In this document: positions 1 through 15,783 of the stretch, one piece after another
Numbering within the stretch: the stretch's first letter is position 1
Layout of the letters: every line of letters starts with the position of its first letter
Assembly (NCBI GenBank): GCA_010014835.2
Contig: JAAAKB020000025.1
Coordinates: 1,077,405 to 1,099,622 of the forward strand
Direction of reading: 5' to 3'
Source: Apostichopus leukothele
Taxonomy: Eukaryota > Echinodermata > Holothuroidea > Aspidochirotida > Stichopodidae
Length of the DNA: 22,218 nucleotides
Notes under the pieces: model-generated
Told to the model about the DNA's origin: nothing
Seen by the model: the letters and a program-made list of their open reading frames with translations, nothing else
Database searches by the model: none
Program-made: the position numbers and the translations under genes

Positions 1-222
1 GTTATTTTGAAAAGATCGCCCTTCCTCACTTTTTGCAAATCGTCTCAGATATGTCCCATCCGATAAATTAAACTACAATTGTCACCTTAATCAAAAAGTC
101 AATATGACCACATTTTAGTACTTCTGAAGTACACACTTATGAATTATACTCTCCGTCTCTCCCACAGGTGTGTACTCTAACTTCCCTACATGATCCAAGA
201 ACCCCCAGACCCCGTTCTCCAC

Positions 223-249
223 CTCTCTCTCTCTCTCGCTATATATATG
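223..249. repeat. CT run followed by AT run
   Basis: CT repeated about seven times (223-237), then ATATATAT at 241-248. Confidence 0.85.
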
Positions 250-667
250 AACTAAATATACACTGCCATGCAGCCCTTGGATGATGTTCTCAAGAATCAC
301 ATGCGATGAAGTTAATCATAGTTTGATATACACTCACAAAAAGAAATTAATTGAATCTGTTTGCAGAGTATTCCTTCTTGCAAACATGTTCTTAAATACC
401 GAAAATTGCTTCCTAAACATTCACTACGAGGAAAGTGTTGGATGAGTAATTTGTACTTGTAAATTGAAGTTTCCTGTTATAGGGATAGCATTCTCTGGTT
501 AATAAGCCAGTGATTGGAACCATAAACTTAACTACCTCCATGTACTTTACAAGCTGTCAAAACAGTCAAACTATCTTCAGTTTAATAAGCTGGTTATAGA
601 CCTTGTTTCCCTAAATATTCACAGCCAAAGTTGACAATAACAAGACAAATTCTGACAGATTGTAGAA

Positions 668-683
668 AGAGAGAGAGAGAGAG
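668..683. repeat. GA microsatellite
   Basis: Uninterrupted GA run of about eight units. Confidence 0.85.
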
Positions 684-760
684 GTAAAAATAGTACTTGA
701 AGAGGGTGATTGGATAACCGACAATCCACATTCGATGTCAAGTCGTTACATCAGGTCAGC

Positions 761-784
761 TATTGTGGCACTTATTGTGGCACT
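761..784. repeat. 12-bp perfect tandem duplication
   Basis: TATTGTGGCACT is repeated twice without spacer. A replication-slippage type duplication outside the recognised gene. Confidence 0.85.
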
Positions 785-3060
785 TACTAATTACAATGGC
801 AAAGTTACATACATATACACTCAGACATGGAGATCTTTGGGCAGATCCATGTAGACACCTTGGTGGGTGCATGGAAAAAAAAAACATGGAAAGTTGATAG
901 TACAAGTTTTTGTTTTTTTAAACTCTTCTTAGTTTAGTAATAACACTTCATTGCTTTATGGATCACTTATATGCAGACATTTTAGCCTTGATATGTTGTA
1001 AGATCAAAGAAAAGAGTTGAGTGCTAGTAATGTTTCTAAAATTAATCCTGCTTTCAAGACATTCACCTTGAAAGTATGCCACATTCCTGGAAAACCTCCT
1101 TTTTAAGGCTAAATTGTTGATGACCTTGGCTGAATGTTAAATCCTTTAATTCCTTTGTTCTATAAATTCAAATAACTCAACCAAACATGTTTCATATAAA
1201 CAAACAGAGTCACCCTTGGATGATGTTCAACACCATTTGTCAATTTGTATCACACTGTAAAACATGTCATTTGAGGCCATAAAAGTCTTTAAGATTTCCC
1301 CACTGAGATCTGGGTTGCATCTGACTATTAAACTAAGCTAATGGTCTGTGTATTAGACTACACAGTCCAGTCACTTACAGTGACGAACCTCATCTCTTTA
1401 AAGGGTCATTTCTCAAAACTTAAAATTTGTTATAGAAAACAGAACCTGGACTGATATCATTGGTTTTGAAAGGTTTACAACATATTAATATTAATTTTGT
1501 TCCTAAAAAGTCATCTTTTTTAATTGAATCCACTTACACCCTTGTGTGGCTTAAAAGTCAGGCCAACATTTTGACAAAATATGGTTTGGCCCATTCCATT
1601 ATATCACAAGACCATTCTTCATTCCTCAGAATCTCATAAGAGACCCCCTTTAATAATTAACATAATGATTAGATGAACTGGTTGTCATGGATACAAATAT
1701 TAACATACATCTCTTAACATAAAGTTTATAAAGAGAGGCTCTTGAAAATTGCCAGCAGACCGGTCAAAAAAAAAGAATAAAACAAGACCGAAGACAGGAC
1801 ATAAGAGGTCAATGAGCGTCACCAAACATGATTTATTTTAACAATATATCACAACCTGGTGATTGAAGCTATCACAGGTGTAATATTTTGCCTTTTGTTT
1901 TCATTTCGTCTGATACAGGACACACGACCAGAGCCTTAATCACAAACAGATTGATCACCAGAAGTTTTAATTGTTTCGGCGATGTCAATTGGCCATGTTA
2001 GGCTTCGATAACGAGTAATTTGGAAAACCGTTCGATGGTGGTTAATTCTATTAAGAGGGTCATAGAAGGATATTTCGCCATGCAATTATTGCCGAATGGT
2101 TTCCAACAAGAGTCAATGGCCAGCTGAGGGAAGTGTGTTAAACCCGAAGAGGAAGCCTTTTGTTTGGATTACCCCTTCAACAACTTCCCAACTGTTTGAG
2201 TGTACCATCAACTTCCATGTAAGTGCAAACTTGTTGACTTGAAACATATTGATTCAAAAATCAGTACTCCAAATCTCCTTATAGGATAAGGGGGAAAAAA
2301 AGTGGAACAGGAAAAACTCAGCGCTCAAGGTTTGTATAATTGTCCGATGACCAAACTAATACCTTGTCTAGAGGGAGCAAGGCCAATCTGGATAACAACT
2401 GGCTTGTTCTGTCTACGATCGGTTTCCTTATACTATCTACCTGAGCTAACTACAACAACGAATTTCCTGCTTTGCTTTCTTCGATTTCCTGATAGGCCTG
2501 ACCTTAAGCCTCGATTACCTTTATGACCATGTAATTGAGCCCCGGTTTGCGGTTATATTACCCAGAGTGGATGGCTTTTCCAAGCACAGAGACGGGCTTT
2601 CCTTCTTCTGTATTACATTCAATAGTTTAAACATGTTGTGCAATGTTATCCCCGATTAAGACAACAAAAGCGGTTAAACCCATGACAAGTTCAGCGTACT
2701 TAAAGTGATTCATAGCGACGCGAATCATTAGACGCATCGGTCGAACACTACACCCAAGTGCGTTGTCACAGTGGATGTTTTATTGGTATTAACAAAAGAG
2801 AAATGGATCCAATATTATGGGTAGTGTGAGATTAACATGGTTTCTGCAAATCAGATACAAATAACAGGGATTTCTTATACAGGAAACCCATCTTACACCC
2901 TTAGGATGAAAGGATTGTCGTAATTATTATATTGTCCAATCTCTTGACTTAAATAACAGAGATTCCCTTTTTTTTTCTCTTTCCTTCTTGAGTTTTATGC
3001 TACACTGAGCACTTTTCTGATGACAAAAAAGAATGTTTTAAAGGGAAAGCACAAAGTGAT

Positions 3061-3066
3061 TTTATT
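3061..3066 (-). terminator. Candidate distal polyadenylation signal
   Basis: AATAAA on the minus strand (TTAATAAAATCAC), followed within 30 bases by a TG/T-rich stretch (TTTGTGCTTTCCC), the usual arrangement for cleavage and polyadenylation. It is the most downstream of four AATAAA signals that I noted after the gro stop codon. The hexamer is common in AT-rich DNA, so this is only a candidate. Confidence 0.35.
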
Positions 3067-4262
3067 AATAACATCCATACATCCCCGTTTCATTCACAAA
3101 CATCAATCAACTCAAAAGTAAAAAAAAAAAAAATAGGAAAAAAAAAATTAGGAAAAACCCCAGCCACTCTCATTCTCTCAAATGTACATCTAAATATAAT
3201 TTCCCAAGTCTCTACTTTTGAATAAGAAAACTTTACACAGAAAAAAGAAAAAAAAAGGAAAAAAAAAAAAGTTTTTTTGTGAATACTGTATGTTTGTGAA
3301 AATAAATGGAAACAATGAGTAAACATTCAAAAAATACAAAAAGTGAAATCCTGAAAGTTGAATTATATTCTCAAGAATCCAATGTTTGAACTCATTCTTC
3401 ACAAGAGAGAGTTACTCTGCACATTGCAGAATTTAGACCCAAGTAGAAGAAGCCAACAGATCTGACATCCTTTCTACCCTCTCACTTTTTTCAGTTCAAA
3501 TTTAAATTTTGGTTTTATTTCTCCTTACTTTTCCAGTCTGTATGTCAGAATGATACATCACCATCTCCTACTTAGACTACTCCACTCATCTACCACACGA
3601 TGTAGGAAATAATTTATTTGAGACAATCATGCACTTCGACTTATTCCCTTTCGTGCGAACAAGAGCGATCGGCGACCAACGATTGTTAGTTTGTACACCT
3701 GAAATACGTGAAGATTTACAAAAAATTTAGCTTATCAAAAGTTGGTGGTCTGCCTTTTCTTGTGGTTTTTTCCATTTTGCTTTGTGTCTAGAACGAAGTT
3801 GACAAACCTTGAAACCCACATGATAAATTTGGTATACAGAGAATGCCCGACTCTTTTAGAAAAGCCAAGTAGCCATGTAAAATTGATCTTCTGTAAATTT
3901 TCTTATCGGGGCTTGAAAGACACGATCAACAAACTTAATCACACGCTAGGCCCAAAACGTTCACCTTTTTTTAACTCTAACTCAGAAAAAGTAAAAAAAG
4001 AAACAGACAAAAAATTCTCCGTTTTTCTTCGACATTAAAAAAAGAACAAGATGGCAAATCACAATTGCGCTACAGTCGGGTGAAAAACTGTACAAGATGC
4101 CATCATACCACATATTGGTGTGCAAGTTTAAAATCAAGATTCACAAGATGGTGTAACAGTGTGATCAAGGTTGTCCACACACAATGCAAAAAAAAAAGGC
4201 TAAATAATAGTTATTTCCTCAAATATTGTTTAAGATTTATACTACACATGATTGAAGGAAAC

Positions 4263-4275
4263 CACACACACACAC
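4263..4275. repeat. CA microsatellite
   Basis: A short CA run of about six units in the probable 3' UTR region. Confidence 0.8.
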
Positions 4276-5263
4276 GCAGAAAAAAAATCTTGAGTGCAAC
4301 GAAATGTAATCATGAATGTATCCGCATTCCGACTGGTTTTTTCACATTTCCAAAACTGACCCAGAGTGCCAATCTATAAGTTGCTGCCGAATACCCATTG
4401 ACTGCAACATTCTTATTAAACTCATGCACCAACATAACTGAAACACCTGTCAAAAGTTATCTCAATAGCTCATTCTAAGATGTAACTACTGTACCCAATG
4501 TAACCATTATTTACACAGTGCCTTTCTGCTATATAGTAAACAGCTCTCAATAGAGTTGGTCAAAGTTAAGTTTGAATTTTTTATTTTTTTTCTATTTTTG
4601 ATATTTCAAAGGACTTTAACCCATGCAAGAGTTCAATCCCCATATCAGCCAATTAATATCTCAATTGTCTTTAACTACTACCTGTTAGGAAAAGATGTAA
4701 CCATGGTGATTACTTGAACAATTGTTTTAACTTCTATAGTCTGCTCATTTTGCCACCTGAAAAAGCACAGTTAAAGTAATCAAACACAATTTTTTTCTAG
4801 AAAATAAATCGGGCTTGATATGTCCAGGAAAAGGGTTCAGTCTTAGACAGTAAGCAGTCTTAACTTTTCAAATTGCTGACAAGATTTGTCTTTGCATTTC
4901 TTGAGTAGCTTTCCTTTCATTTCTATCAGACAGAAATTCTGATTAAAGCAACTGAAAAAAAAGAGGACATTCTTTGGTACAAAATAAAAACGAACCATAA
5001 CTAAATATAAAAGGAACCTGAAATTCACTATAAACAACAAATGTTAAACAAATCTCCTACAATCAGAAAGTCAAATATTCATTCAAGTTTTCATCTTTCT
5101 TTTGCTTCTCCCAAAGAGGTTAATCAAATAACAAAAAATTGCTTTCTGATTCCATCCAACGTTCAAGTTCTCTCGCTGTCCGGGGGCAGCAACAAAACTT
5201 TTCTGCTCTCTGACCCCAGTTTTGTTCATGACCTGGTTCAAGTTTCACTAACATCTACTTCAC

Positions 5264-5307
5264 CGTGTGCCTGTGTGTGTGTGTGTGTCTGTCTGTCTGT
5301 CTGCGTG
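5264..5307. repeat. TG and TCTG compound microsatellite in the probable 3' UTR
   Basis: Several TG units (5272-5288) followed by four TCTG units (5288-5303). On the transcript strand this is a CAGA/CA tract. Confidence 0.9.
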
Positions 5308-5497
5308 CTTTTTGAATACTCCACTGGTGCAACATTGTTCAAGGGATTCTCTTGCGTCCTGAATTAACGGCCTACGACTCTCAGAGCATCCGTCTCTCAG
5401 CTGGGTTTGACGCGTCTTCGCTCCATGAATAACCAATTTGGGGCTATTCTGCTTCTCCCTGGTTTTGCTCGGTGCGGATTTCTACCGATAGACAACC

Positions 5498-8955
<3,458 letters not shown>

Positions 8956-9323
8956 TTATTGAATTTAACTTTCTCAGGAATGATATGCCCATGGGGATAG
9001 ATAAACATTAATGTGGTACACATGCATAAAGCAGACAGAACCGATTCAGATAGACTTTCCTATTAAGCCAGCGAGACATTTCCGCAATTATAACTCAAAT
9101 AGGTGGAAAGACTAACTGATTGAATTTGTGCAAGCCTCACGTGACGGGGAATTGTGAGCAACAACGACTCAACATTAAAGAAGGCAAGATTATAATGCCA
9201 TTTAAATACCATCTTTTCAAAAGTTGAACATTGATCGGCCCTGACATATCAACTCTAGCGAAGAGAGTTAACTTCTTACGGGGAAAACACAAATAGTGTT
9301 AGTTACCATCCGACAAAGTACCA

Positions 9324-9343
9324 CCTGTTGTCTTGACAACAGG
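9324..9343. repeat. Short inverted repeat, 9-bp arms, 2-nt loop
   Basis: CCTGTTGTC and GACAACAGG separated by TT. A near-palindrome of 20 bp inside the interval between GP and WD40 exons. Confidence 0.7.
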
Positions 9344-11013
9344 GCTAGGTCAATGTCCACGGCAACATTCTTTGGCTTTAGGCTACACTGGAATGATCAA
9401 CTCCATAAATTGATTGAATTACAATTGTGACAGAGGAAGACATTCAACAGAGGGTTTTTGGTCTGTTAGTTATCGATAGTGCGAGGTAACATGTAACTAT
9501 TACCTCACACCTCAGGTACCTTGCAGGTGATTGTGAATAACTCAATCCTAGCAATGAGAGTGTCCCTAAAGATTGGGTTGGGAAACCACACCGTGATTTT
9601 CAAATGTTGAACAATTTGATGAATGTCATGTGGATTGACTTTTACTTCCTGATTTGTATCACAAGACTTTTGAACAGAAATTTGCAAATTTTTATGAAAG
9701 AATTGTAATAAAATGAAATGGTATGGAATTTAATGAGCTGGAATATGGCTAAAGGCATCATCATTCCGAGATACATCGGAATGTAAACTTCATGAGACAT
9801 CATCGATAAATACAAGTACCACTCCATTCTAAAACCTTTGGAAAATGAAGAGAGATGAGTTTCTACGACCAGTGGTGAGGTATTTGTCCACCTTTCACGA
9901 GAGCAACAACCTTCCACTCTAAACTTTTCAGAGTTGTCGAAAAATAAATTTACATATGTGACAAAAATATGTTTTCAACTTGAAATCAACCCAATGTCGA
10001 GAAACAAAACGATCGGGGACAGTAGGGTAATGGAGATTCCCCATGTTATTCGAGTTAGATCACCATTGGAGTGTTTCCCATGCGCTATGATAAACCAGGG
10101 AACAGGAAGCTATCGGCCGTCATACGAACGTGTCGCGGGAAACCCTGATTGTTATTACGTGAGATGATCTCGAGAGATCAAGTAAAACGAGATGATTGGG
10201 GAACGGTAGAGCTGACATTAGGGGTGAGGACTCAGGATGTAATTGAGGCAGAAAAAACCACAAATACGACACAACTAACCGACACTAATGTAGACTTCAG
10301 ATGCACTTTATAAGTAGCAATGTTTATCATCTGTTATGATTGTGTTATTTTATTACAGAAGATCATTTTGACTTTGAGAAGCCAACAAAATGTTGTGAGA
10401 AAATGCCACAAAATCACTGGTAGAAATGACATAAACATCTGACAAACATAAAATGATTGCTGATTGGGAGAGGAACCACTAAATCTAGATCGTTTAAATG
10501 GGTGGTTCATGTCAAAATTTGACCCATTTCCTGTTCTTTAAAAGAGATGTGAATTGAAAACAAAAAAATTGTCTAAAGACTGATTGCATTACTAGTTCAT
10601 AGTGAGGACCACAAGGTGTACCAGTTTACAAGGTGGTACCAAATATAGCTGTATAGTCAGAAGAACAAAAAAAGTGGGTATCCTCATCCCCCCTCCCCCT
10701 GCCCCCCTCCAGAAATCTCATTTATGCTTGTCATGTTGCTTTTGTGTTTTACATGAGTGGACGGTGTGACTGTTTGTGGGTGGGGTGGATAGGAGCAGTA
10801 GTTAACCATAAGGAAGAGAATAGTGTTTACTTTTTCAAAGTACCAAAAAGGTTCCGAAGGAGTCTGTTATTTCACTGCTGGTCAAGCACATCCCCCATTT
10901 CCCCTCCCCCCCCCCCCCCCCACCACCACCCCTTTAAACTTATAACATGGGCCGTAAAACCTCACCCCTCTGAGGTCCCCTCATCTCTCCCTGTTTTCTA
11001 ATCCCCCCCGCCA

Positions 11014-11113
11014 NNNNNNNNNNNNNNNNNNNNNNNNNNNNNNNNNNNNNNNNNNNNNNNNNNNNNNNNNNNNNNNNNNNNNNNNNNNNNNNNNNNNNNN
11101 NNNNNNNNNNNNN
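11014..11113. other. Assembly gap, 100 N
   Basis: Exactly 100 unknown bases, a usual placeholder for a gap of unknown size. The left flank is strongly C-rich (long C run around 10904-10921 and CCCCCCC just before the gap), which is the kind of sequence where assembly or sequencing fails. The frames running through it are meaningless. Confidence 0.98.
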
Positions 11114-11906
11114 CCAGTTGTGTTTACAGATATTTCTCTTTCCTTTCGCAAATGCGATACCACTTACGATACTCAATTCCAAATGAAGCCAAACAGGACG
11201 CCTTTAATCCTTGAAGCCCCTCCTTTTATCTCTAAGCTCCTCCCACACAGCCCCACCTTTATGACACAGGACATAAAACCCACATGGAGCAAAAAAACAA
11301 AACAAAACGAAATCCTTCATCATTTAGAGCACCAAACCGAGACAGCCAACAATCATCCTTTTTTTTTTCCTTCCCTCCATGTTTACCCAATCTGTGATTG
11401 CCGGGAATCCCTGTCACTCCAATCTCCTCATTCAGTACCTCTTTTTCCTCCTCAGTGCCCAACACAGGCCACTGACTCCTTTCCAAAGAGGATTATGGGT
11501 ACTCTATCAGTGAGGTTTTCAAGTCCCTCCTGACACTGAGACTAATCGCCTTTAAGCCGGCTTGTGATTAAGATAAGAACGTTTGATGAAACTTTACAAC
11601 CAAAAAATAGAAAAAAAAGGGGATACAAGGATGTGAGTGCTCAGGGTGAATACAAATTCAGAATGAATTTTTTCCTGTACATCATGTCTGCAAAGGAGTG
11701 TCACCACCTAGTAGTATACACAGTGAAGTAAACAGAAGTGTGCTAAGCAATGCATGGTGCTGACAAAAATTATAATAATGCCTTCAAAAAGTTTCTTTTT
11801 TTTTGGATGTTCTGTGACTCCCAAATTCTTTCGCAGACATTAAGGAGTACTGATGAAACAACTGAATATCTCAGTGTCTTCAAATACTTTGCCCTGGGGG
11901 AGGAGA

Positions 11907-11923
11907 GGGGAGGGAGGGGAGGG
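11907..11923 (+). other. G-quadruplex-type motif
   Basis: Four G runs with single-base loops (GGGGAGGGAGGGGAGGG). It lies on the plus strand, that is, on the template strand of gro; nearby G-rich bases extend it upstream. Formation in vivo is not shown by sequence. Confidence 0.6.
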
Positions 11924-13417
11924 ATGAAAGTGGCATAAGTAAACTGCATGTTTACACTTCAGCATGACTGACAGTCTGACAATTAGTTTAGGCTAAGAAC
12001 AGACATACCATTACTTTGAAAGTTAAGTGAGACCAAATGTCGTTATTACTGACAATCTAAAAACACCTATGCCCCCTTCACCCTTCCCCGCGTCTTCGAA
12101 AGGAAATGGGAATAAAGAAGAAGAAGGAGGAGAATAGTTCAAAGGTTACGATTGCTACTAAAGACATAACCAAAGAGGTCAAGGAATTGGTAAAGACTTT
12201 ATCAATTAAAGATCAGAGTTAATGACTAAATTCCTGTCCTGGCTTCTTTGACTCAATCAATCTGAAAGTCAGGTAATCCACTTGTTACCACAACAAGCCT
12301 TATTTTGATCTTCATGATAGGTGAGCTGCTTACCCCTATAGACAGCAGTCCATGGTCTAATACCGCAACAAAAGGGTGATGCTTGTATCAAAAGAGAGAC
12401 TTCCCCTACTGATACCACTGATTTGGGTGAATACCTGCTCTGGATGAATACCTTTGTGGTCAATATTCTACAAAGTAATCAATCACTTTAAAGTTTTCAT
12501 CAGTAATTCTTTCTTTTTGTTTGTCCTTCTCTCTCTTTTTCTTTGCCAGTTTCTGTCTACGATTATTTAACGAAAAGCTGGTTCAGACTTTTGCAAATCT
12601 TTGTGACAAAGAATATTGAAATGCGGGGTGAGCCACATAATAGTAATACAAGCTTCACAGAAGACAACCTGGAACAAACAGCAACATTTGTACAAAATTG
12701 GATTAAGCTACATTTGTGGTGACACAAGAAAGGGGCAAAAAAAAAATGTGGTTTTCCTGGCAATGCAATTCACTCTGAAGTGAGCAACTACTTAAATCCT
12801 AGTTCTATCTGATTATACAATCCCCATCAGCAAAAAATTTTACATCCAGGCAAGAAATCAAAATCTTATATCGTATCAATGTGTTGTCGAGTTTAACAAA
12901 CTCTGATCCAATTTGAAATTTAAGACGTCGAGGTGAAAACCGACAATTGTCATAAAGTATTCTTCTGCATTTAAAAGACAGAAACTAAAAGAGAAACAAA
13001 AAATAAGAAAGGGCAAAAGAAAGAAGAGGCAAAAAAATGCAAAAGAGAGAAAAGAAAACAAGGAAAAGAAGAAGAAGATAGGATTTTTTTTTTACCTTCA
13101 GAGGTTGATGGTATTGGCTGAAACATTGATGGCTTCGTTCTTAAATTGCTTGAAGCTATTTTGGATGGTAGTGAATAATGGGTTTGTGCACCATCTTTGA
13201 CAGACTAATGTATACAAAGGAAGGTGATAGTTAATGAGAGGTGCATAATAAAATGAGATACTGAAAGCCAAAAAAAAGGGGGGGGGGAAGCGAAAAAACC
13301 TCAAAGTACCTTGCATGATGGCTTAAGGGATGTTATCAAAATAAATACAGAGTTGCATTATGAACTGAGTTGCATCATAATCATCAACCAGAGGATAACG
13401 ATGGGAGGAACAGGAAT

Positions 13418-13477
13418 TGAAGGAGGGCGAGGAGGAGGAGGAGGAGCCTTATTAAGCAAGCATTGGGGGGGGGGGGG
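13418..13477. repeat. GGA repeat and G homopolymer
   Basis: GGAGG-type repeats (13418-13446), then 13 G in a row (13465-13477). A likely sequencing and assembly trouble spot; the open frames on both strands across it are low-complexity artefacts. Confidence 0.85.
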
Positions 13478-13599
13478 TTTTGATTCTGCTTCATGTATCA
13501 CACTGAGACGCACACACGACGATGACGGCATATCAAACGGGGTAGAGATTTCTACATGCCAATTACAGATATTTAACGAATGATGTATCGTAAAACAAT

Positions 13600-13942
13600 C
13601 ATAGAGAAAGATCAACTGAGATCGTGCGCTGCGTTAACGTAGTGCTATAATTGCTTGGCCACCAACTAGAGCAGCAATTCAGCTGAATCCCTGATGCTCT
13701 TTGTCAATGTACTGGTATATAATTGAACGTACAAGCTTAATGTATGTACCACTGGTGTTACCGTGGCCATAGAGAAAGATCAACTGAGATCCTGCGCTGC
13801 GTTAACGCAGTGTTATATTTTGCTTGGCCACCAACTAGAGCAGCAATGCAGCTGACTCTCGGATGCTTTCTCTCAATGTACTGGTAAGTCTGGTATATAA
13901 TTGAACGTACAAGGTTAATGTATGTACCACTGGTGTGACCGT
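13600..13942. repeat. Tandem duplication of a 168-175 bp unit
   Basis: Unit 1 spans 13600-13767 and unit 2 spans 13768-13942. Both begin CATAGAGAAAGATCAACTGA and end at a similar ACCACTGGTGT segment. They differ by scattered substitutions and a short insertion in unit 2 (around 13883-13890). Unit 2 contains a perfect 14-bp palindrome CTGCGTTAACGCAG (13797-13810); unit 1 has it with one change. No reading frame is conserved between the copies, so this is a non-coding duplication, possibly from a small mobile element, which I cannot confirm. Confidence 0.9.
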
Positions 13943-14217
13943 TCATGATCTGTTACGCAGTTATTCATCTTTAAGAGCGGCCGACGCCAAATCCTACCAA
14001 AAATGATCCTATTTTGATGTTATCGGAGAAAGTCATCGGAAGATACGCAGGCCACCAAAAATTCTATAAAGTGGAATAATCCCCTACGTTTTGAGGAAGA
14101 AAAAAATCACCAGGGTTGGACACTCTTTATCTTGAAACTCAAGAAGTCCCACACCCAGAGAGGTGTGCAATAAAATAAGAGCACGAAGGAAGGAAAAACA
14201 AAAACAAAATAACTTAC

Positions 14218-14237
14218 CCTACTCTCTGATACTGATG
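14218..14237 (-). CDS. gro: Candidate 20-nt microexon (SVSxSxR-like linker)
   Basis: A strong donor (GTAGG followed by GTAAGTT) follows a pyrimidine-rich tract ending TTGACATCAG. The 20 bases between would complete a phase-1 codon and give (A)SVSESR, leaving phase 0. Groucho proteins carry an SVSP-containing stretch followed by Arg just after the GP domain (SSSVSPSASFR in vertebrates, NSVSPADR in fly), so the peptide has the right flavour. It fits either directly after the GP exon or after the 66-nt candidate, since both end in phase 1 with G. Seven residues cannot prove it; a longer exon or none at all is possible. Confidence 0.38.
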
Positions 14238-15752
14238 CTGATGTCAAAGGTCACAGGAGAGAAAATAGAGAAAGGAAATATAGGTTAATATTTCTTACAT
14301 TTTGATTATCAGTACATAACAAGAAATATGAAAATGTCAGGCCCTCTTACTTTTACACAAGAAATATGATTAACGGAAATAATATGAGTGTTTTATGGCA
14401 GTGTAACATCTCCTCGACAGTAATCATGTCTCAGTGACATAGCACTCTCCTGAGCTATTTTACTGAAATGTAGAAATAAAACAAAAACAGTAATTTAATT
14501 TCTTGTTTATATCTCAGCATCGGGCAAGAAGCTATCAAGATGGGTAGTCCGATCGACGTCGTCGTGTTCCATTTTACTTGCTCTGTATTATTATTGTTTG
14601 AAATTGTAGCCTCTGTGATGCCTCTAATTGTAAACATAAGGAATCGAGATGTCTCAAATATCTGGCAGTTTTCAAACTGATATACCTAAATCAACAATAA
14701 CCTTTCACACATGTTTCTCTTTACTTTGAATAAACGTAAATAGTTAAGTGCTGTTTACAGCGGGCATTGTCAAAATCATTCTTTAACGCTCGTCTCTCAT
14801 TGGCCTCTCTCAGACGGTCTCAATAACGCTTGCAGCAAAAGACCATCGCCATTGGTTTCACGAAAACCAAACAACTTGGCCCCCACATATCACTAACAGA
14901 CACATTGACACCTTTTTATACGTAGTAAGCCGGTCAAACTCTCGGACGAGTCTCCATGTTGATGAGTTTGTCCAGAAAGACGGAAAGAATAACAAATTTA
15001 CCACTCAGGAGTGGGGGGGGGGGGAAGGGGAATAGTGATTCAAAAGGCCTAGCATTTGTGATAGAGAAATGGAAGGTTTTTTTACACATTCTTTGGTCTG
15101 ATCTGAGGAGCAATCCCTATGACTTTCCTTCATGAATGATAGGAAAAACAGGTTCCGAAAAATGGAAGTGATGACTTAACTTTTGTTGAGAGAATACTTT
15201 AAATTACTTTGTTAGCGGAAACGTGCAGAGCCACATTAGAGGAGTATCCACAAATTGTTCTTCTCACCTCAACCAATGAAGGTGTACGCTTTGCTCCTAG
15301 GTTCATTCGACCACCTTAGATACAAATTTTTGTGTGTTAATTACAATTGCAAAGACCATTTGAATAATGTTTGTTGTTCCCCTTTCTTATAAACCTGCTG
15401 TAGACCAACCAACCAACCTCAACTGGCAGGTAAAGGAATTAACACATCAACTTAGCCAATTTTGCTAACACTAATACATTAACTTTTGCAGCAAATTTTT
15501 CTTTTAAATTTTGAAGTGACATGAGGTTACCATGACAATGAAACTTAATTATGAGAAATGTATAACTAAATCTAAAACAATTAACATTTACCCCAAAACC
15601 ACTTCCTTCCTCCCTAGCATAACAGTGTAAAAGTGATTTTTAAATTTGAGCAAATTGTTTCCCAGGAGAAAGCACAGAACAGGTTGCAATAACTGAATAC
15701 ATACCACAAGTATTTCCTAAACTGATTAAAGGGTTCCCACCTAGGAAAGCCA

Positions 15753-15783
15753 AAATGGTTGGCCCAATTTTGGCCAACCATTT
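15753..15783. repeat. Perfect inverted repeat, 12-bp arms, 7-nt loop
   Basis: The arms are AAATGGTTGGCC (15753-15764) and GGCCAACCATTT (15772-15783), separated by CAATTTT. The arms are perfectly complementary. In the gro pre-mRNA this would form a stable stem in the intronic interval. No flanking exon or transposon ends were seen. Confidence 0.85.

Larger units (their letters stand above)
1..3039. other. No gene recognised; downstream of gro
   Basis: AT-rich sequence without convincing exons on either strand. The longest open frames are under 80 codons and resemble no family I know. It holds a CT run with adjacent AT repeat (223-249), a GA run (668-683) and a perfect 12-bp tandem duplication (761-784). 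It may be intergenic or an intron of an undetected neighbour. Confidence 0.5.
3040..5497 (-). other. gro: Probable 3' UTR of gro (no coding sequence seen)
   Basis: About 2.4 kb follows the stop codon with no exon-like reading frame on the transcript strand and no recognisable gene on the other. Several AATAAA signals occur on the minus strand (3061-3066, 3514-3519, 3613-3618 and 4580-4585), so alternative 3' ends are possible. The stretch contains a TG/TCTG microsatellite, a CA run, and long A-rich (plus strand) tracts near 3119-3270. The extent of the UTR is an inference; only transcript data could fix it. Confidence 0.45.

Noticed and set aside
3090-3402. Phe-rich minus-strand open frames
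   Set aside because: They are translations of poly-T tracts in the probable 3' UTR.
5041-5367. 108-codon plus-strand open frame
   Set aside because: Runs through the TG/TCTG microsatellite (CVCVCVCLSVC) and lies opposite the probable gro 3' UTR.
9306-9391. Open minus-strand stretch containing NVAVDIDLALLSRQQ
   Set aside because: No convincing splice sites and no match to the expected WD40 sequence; chance open frame.
11120-11533. 137-codon plus-strand open frame, the longest in the window
   Set aside because: Low-complexity Pro/Ser/Phe-rich translation of a pyrimidine-rich block that begins right beside the gap; no domain, no splice or start context.
13096-13117. 22-nt segment between TTTCAG and GTAAAA encoding PIPSTSE
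   Set aside because: The composition suits the SP linker, but the acceptor tract is weak and seven residues give no family signal.
13758-13946. Minus-strand open frame over the tandem duplication
   Set aside because: The frame is not kept in the other copy, so there is no sign of coding selection.
15266-15294. Segment before a GAG/GTGAGA donor on the minus strand
   Set aside because: The upstream sequence lacks a polypyrimidine tract and the peptide resembles nothing in Groucho.
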